Positions 54,543-54,654 of a stretch of DNA of 54,654 bases are shown here, piece by piece (within the stretch, counting starts at the first letter, position 1; every line of letters begins with the position of its first letter). The stretch covers positions 1 to 54,654 of the forward strand of contig NZ_LGIA01000152.1 of assembly GCF_001270965.1 (NCBI RefSeq), read 5' to 3'. Below the pieces are notes generated by a model, which saw only the letters and a program-made list of their open reading frames with translations, was not told where the DNA came from and ran no database searches. Position numbers and translations under genes: made by a program. The stretch is from Sunxiuqinia dokdonensis. Its GTDB lineage: Bacteria > Bacteroidota > Bacteroidia > Bacteroidales > Prolixibacteraceae.

Positions 54543-54654
54543 CTACTGACCTCTGTTAGTTTTAATTGATGTATGAATATTATCTAGTCGTCCCTGAAAA
54601 AGTTTTCAATAGGGGGATAAAAAAAAAAAAAAAAAAAAGAAAAAAAAATTTTTT
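54543..54654. other. Window end with A/T homopolymers
   Basis: No gene is seen. The last 35 bases are A runs of 20 and 9 and a T run, unlike the rest of the window, and look like a contig-end artefact. Confidence 0.6.

Noticed and set aside
54620-54654. A/T homopolymer block as a biological signal
   Set aside because: It is at the very end of the window and unlike the rest, so an assembly or read artefact is more likely.

Overview
The window looks like a chromosomal segment of a member of the Bacteroidota. The signs are a hybrid two-component regulator with a Reg_prop/Y_Y_Y sensor fused to an AraC output domain, promoter boxes of the TAnnTTTG type, a Bacteroidales-style V-type ATPase operon, a Bacteroides-like tyrosine recombinase and a nuo operon without nuoEFG. 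I cannot place it below phylum or order from sequence alone.

Layout. (1) 18-4466: hybrid sensor/regulator, minus strand. (2) 4597-7082: tRNA-Cys with its own promoter and terminator, a lone tyrosine recombinase just downstream, then about 800 bases of decayed DNA. (3) 7083-12796: a sulfur-assimilation operon, minus strand, transcribed in the order OsmC protein, ThiS-like carrier, MetY-type PLP enzyme, E1-like activating enzyme, JAMM protease, sulfite reductase fused to HEPN-like and TusA-like domains. This is the gene set of protein-thiocarboxylate-dependent homocysteine synthesis. In front of it is what looks like a complete transcription attenuator: a 20-codon leader peptide starting MMCMCCCM, an antiterminator pairing and an intrinsic terminator. 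I consider this the most interesting part of the window. (4) 12920-21244: V-type ATPase operon (SPFH lipoprotein, E, DUF2764, A, B, D, I, K); the K subunit keeps the sodium-binding residues known from Enterococcus NtpK. (5) 21395-43434: a long copper or heavy-metal island on the minus strand. It contains three secreted HMA proteins in tandem with small Cys-rich proteins, a porin/YceI pair, a cusABC-type RND efflux system, CopA, three HYC_CC_PP small proteins, Met/His-rich and DUF302 proteins, two AraC regulators with an N-terminal HMA-like CxxC domain (one frameshifted in an A9 run), a methyltransferase and a PII-like protein. Two HYC_CC_PP promoters share a 21-bp-spaced direct repeat at an identical distance from the -7 box, a good candidate AraC-family operator. 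(6) 43667-54221: the 11-gene nuo operon (nuoABCDHIJKLMN), plus strand, behind a 19-bp near-perfect palindrome. (7) 54241-54542: the decayed C-terminal half of an IS1595-type transposase. The last ~35 bases are low-complexity A/T and look like a contig-end artefact.

How the parts work together. The sulfur operon would make sulfide from sulfite, load it as a thiocarboxylate on the small carrier after the JAMM protease trims its tail, and hand it to the PLP enzyme to make homocysteine; Cys-codon-dependent attenuation would switch it on when charged tRNA-Cys is scarce. The metal island combines cytoplasmic export (CopA), trans-envelope export (Cus) and periplasmic binding proteins. The V-ATPase and the Nuo complex are both ion-translocating machines.
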